Below are positions 62,318 to 64,000 of a stretch of 64,000 nt of DNA, one piece after another. The stretch comes from CAKOTZ01 sp964489885. GTDB lineage: Bacteria; Bacillota; Clostridia; TANB77; CAG-508. The notes under the pieces are model-generated. The model was not told where the DNA came from, searched no databases, and worked only from the letters and a program-made list of their open reading frames with translations. Within the stretch, counting starts at the first letter, position 1; the number at the start of each line of letters is the position of its first letter. The translations under genes and the position numbers were made by a program. The stretch covers positions 1-64,000 of the forward strand of contig CAZAZX010000006.1 in assembly GCA_964489885.1 (NCBI GenBank). Reading direction: 5' to 3'.

Positions 62318-63628
62318 TTATACTATTTCACTATATTTAGTTTGTTCTGTTAAAATTCCAATTAGCTTTGTTGCATCTGATATGCTTATTTTCCCATTTT
62401 TATCTAAGTCTGATGCAATAAATTGTTCATTTGTTAATGGGCTACCTGTTTCATCTACAATATGTCCTATAATTTTTGTTGCATCTGATATGCTTAACTT
62501 TCCATCGCAAGTTGTATCCCCATATATAATTATGGCATATTCTTTTTCATCAATTTTTATTTTATCTCCATTAACAAATACTTTTGATAAATCTTCTGTT
62601 TGTGCATTGTAGTTTTTGTATACTTGTTTTATATCATTTTCTGTTACTCTATCTTTTGAACTTTGTAATGCAAATGCCAAAGCTTGAACATTATCTTCAA
62701 CATATATTGTTTCATCTTTATTTACAATTGGTGTTGTAATATCTTCTGTTGGAGCTGGCGTTGGTGTTGGAGTAGGTGTAGGTGTTGGTGTTCCTTTTAG
62801 TTTTAAATTGTATTGGTCAACAATTGCCTTTCCGTCAGCTTCTGCTAATTTCTTTAAATCTTCATCAGAATCTAAGTATATACTATCTGCTCTTATAAAT
62901 GCGTGTTCAACCAAAACAGTTGGTATTCCTTCTCCATTTTCTACTTTTGCAGAATATGATGGGTCAACTATAACATTATTTCCATTTTCATCTACTATAT
63001 ATGTTTGATAAGTACCATTTGCATTGTCTACATTTCCATTTGCATCTAGCTTATCAATCTTTGTACCTCTCATAGCATAACAAATAATTCCATAATAATC
63101 TGCTTTATGGCCTGTTGAATAAACTTCCATTGGGTCACTACGTAACCTTGTTTTTACTCCTCTATTTCCAATTCCTAATGAAGTAATATTATTAACTATT
63201 CTGTTTCCTAACTCAGTCATATTTTTATTGTACATATCTAGGCAATCTTCTCCTGTTACAAAAACTTCTACTCCATTGGTTGAAGTATCGGATGCATCAT
63301 TTATATGTAAACTTACAAGTAAATCGGCTTTATTTTCACGAGCAATAATAGCTCTTCTATATACTGTAAGTGCACTGTCATCAGTTCTTGTCATTATAAT
63401 ATTTACATTTTCATATTGATTTAGATAATCTCTTAAATACATTCCTATTTTTAATGTAAGTTCTCTTTCTTTTAAATTTCCATTTTCACAGCCTATTGCC
63501 TCTGTATTTTCAGGTTTAACTCCACCATGTCCTGGATCTAAAACAATTGTCATAGCATTTGAAGAAACACAGTATACAAGGCTTAAAATTATACATAAAA
63601 TAAATGCTAACAAAATTTTCTTTTTCAT
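62318..63628 (-). CDS. N-acetylmuramoyl-L-alanine amidase with dockerin
   Basis: A 436-residue secreted hydrolase: signal peptide (1-~25), Amidase_3 domain (~26-270) with Zn ligands in DPGHGG (His34), the ELT segment, VSLHIND and LVEHAF. A Thr-Pro linker (~285-297) follows, then the same module as in 56760-60365 (FALQSSKDRVT ... KIKIDE). A dockerin pair with two good Ca2+ loops ends it (YGDTTCDGKLSISDATKIIG, DLDKNGKISISDATKLIG). It cleaves the peptide from muramic acid and should dock on a cohesin. Confidence 0.92.
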   Translation of the reverse strand: MKKKILLAFILCIILSLVYCVSSNAMTIVLDPGHGGVKPENTEAIGCENGNLKERELTLKIGMYLRDYLNQYENVNIIMTRTDDSALTVYRRAIIARENKADLLVSLHINDASDTSTNGVEVFVTGEDCLDMYNKNMTELGNRIVNNITSLGIGNRGVKTRLRSDPMEVYSTGHKADYYGIICYAMRGTKIDKLDANGNVDNANGTYQTYIVDENGNNVIVDPSYSAKVENGEGIPTVLVEHAFIRADSIYLDSDEDLKKLAEADGKAIVDQYNLKLKGTPTPTPTPTPTPAPTEDITTPIVNKDETIYVEDNVQALAFALQSSKDRVTENDIKQVYKNYNAQTEDLSKVFVNGDKIKIDEKEYAIIIYGDTTCDGKLSISDATKIIGHIVDETGSPLTNEQFIASDLDKNGKISISDATKLIGILTEQTKYSEIV

Positions 63629-63700
63629 TTTTTAACCACTCCTTTAAATTTATATTTTACATTATATATACAATTTGTATTGAAAAATGTTGTAATTACT

Positions 63701-64000
63701 TTATACATTTAATGCTGACTTTCTTACAATTTCTCTTAAATCCATTGCAAATTCCTTTAGCATTACAACTTTAATTCCAATTGGTTTTCCTTCAACATAT
63801 TCTTCTATTATTTGTACTAATTTGTTTAAATTTTCTCTTTCTTCTTTTATTAATTCCATATTTTTATTTGCTCTTTGTGCTAGCATTTCACGTATTGTAA
63901 CTATATCTTCATTTGATGCACATGAAATTCTTTGGAAGAAATCATTTGGATTATAGTATTTGAAAACTGGAACGTTCATACAAGTTCTTTCAAATTTTGC
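63701..64000 (-). CDS. hypothetical protein, open at the window edge
   Basis: At least 92 residues from the first ATG (63979), beginning MNVPVFKYYNPNDFF and continuing as charged helices. The frame stays open to the window end and no good ribosome binding site precedes the ATG, so the gene may be longer. Not recognised. Confidence 0.5.
   Translation of the reverse strand, partial: AKFERTCMNVPVFKYYNPNDFFQRISCASNEDIVTIREMLAQRANKNMELIKEERENLNKLVQIIEEYVEGKPIGIKVVMLKEFAMDLREIVRKSALNV

Noticed and set aside
1..64000. tRNA genes, in particular a tRNA-Arg reading CGG
   Set aside because: No cloverleaf with a T-loop GGTTCRA signature was seen on either strand by eye; a covariance search would be decisive.

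Overview
This is a very AT-rich, Gram-positive, Clostridia-like chromosome segment. It carries a V-type ATPase operon, LPxTG/sortase pairs, cohesin and dockerin modules, a rimP-nusA-infB-truB operon, AGGAGG-type ribosome binding sites and frequent TTG/GTG starts. No rRNA, tRNA or CRISPR array was seen. Almost everything native is on the minus strand.

Layout. 0.2-8.6 kb: an orphan Fic protein, rqcH, pgsA-ligA, rpmF and recD2. 8.7-16.8 kb: a DUF1540 peptide, a large RND exporter, a SleB-like hydrolase of foreign composition, asnB and a NAGPA-type glycosidase. 16.9-19.1 kb: a second Fic protein and an unusual ThyX-like gene. 19.1-27.3 kb: the nine-gene V-ATPase operon. 27.5-30.3 kb: a DUF5684 membrane protein, trmL and an AbiE-like toxin-antitoxin pair. 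30.4-34.4 kb: surface locus 1 (cadherin-like protein, dockerin glucosaminidase, sortase, cohesin-LPKTG protein). 34.5-41.8 kb: the rimP-to-truB translation operon. 42-49 kb: a repeat cluster, a small foreign membrane gene, a sortase and its LPKTG partner, ychF, pfkA, telA and pgi. 49-56.5 kb: two DUF4143 ATPases, a SpaA-like adhesin, a HEPN/MNT pair, an alpha-alpha barrel protein and a probable type I toxin-antitoxin locus. 56.7-64 kb: surface locus 2 (sortase, cohesin protein, giant dockerin/S-layer-like protein, dockerin amidase).

The main discovery is a recoding pattern. Four genes (asnB, V-ATPase subunits A and F, and infB) are each split by one +1 frame change. In all four the break is an in-frame CGG codon preceded by a codon ending in T. 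Skipping the C of CGG makes the ribosome read GGN (Gly) and restores a conserved protein. Reading by eye, I found no other in-frame CGG in any native AT-rich gene here. The only others are two in the foreign-looking thyX, both after codons ending in A. This suggests that CGG is an unread or poorly read codon used as, or tolerated as, a +1 frameshift site. Three of the four genes are normally essential or core energy genes, so simple decay is unlikely.

A second theme is a small surface-assembly system. Cohesin domains sit on sorting-signal proteins next to dedicated sortases, and dockerins sit on peptidoglycan hydrolases and an S-layer-like protein.
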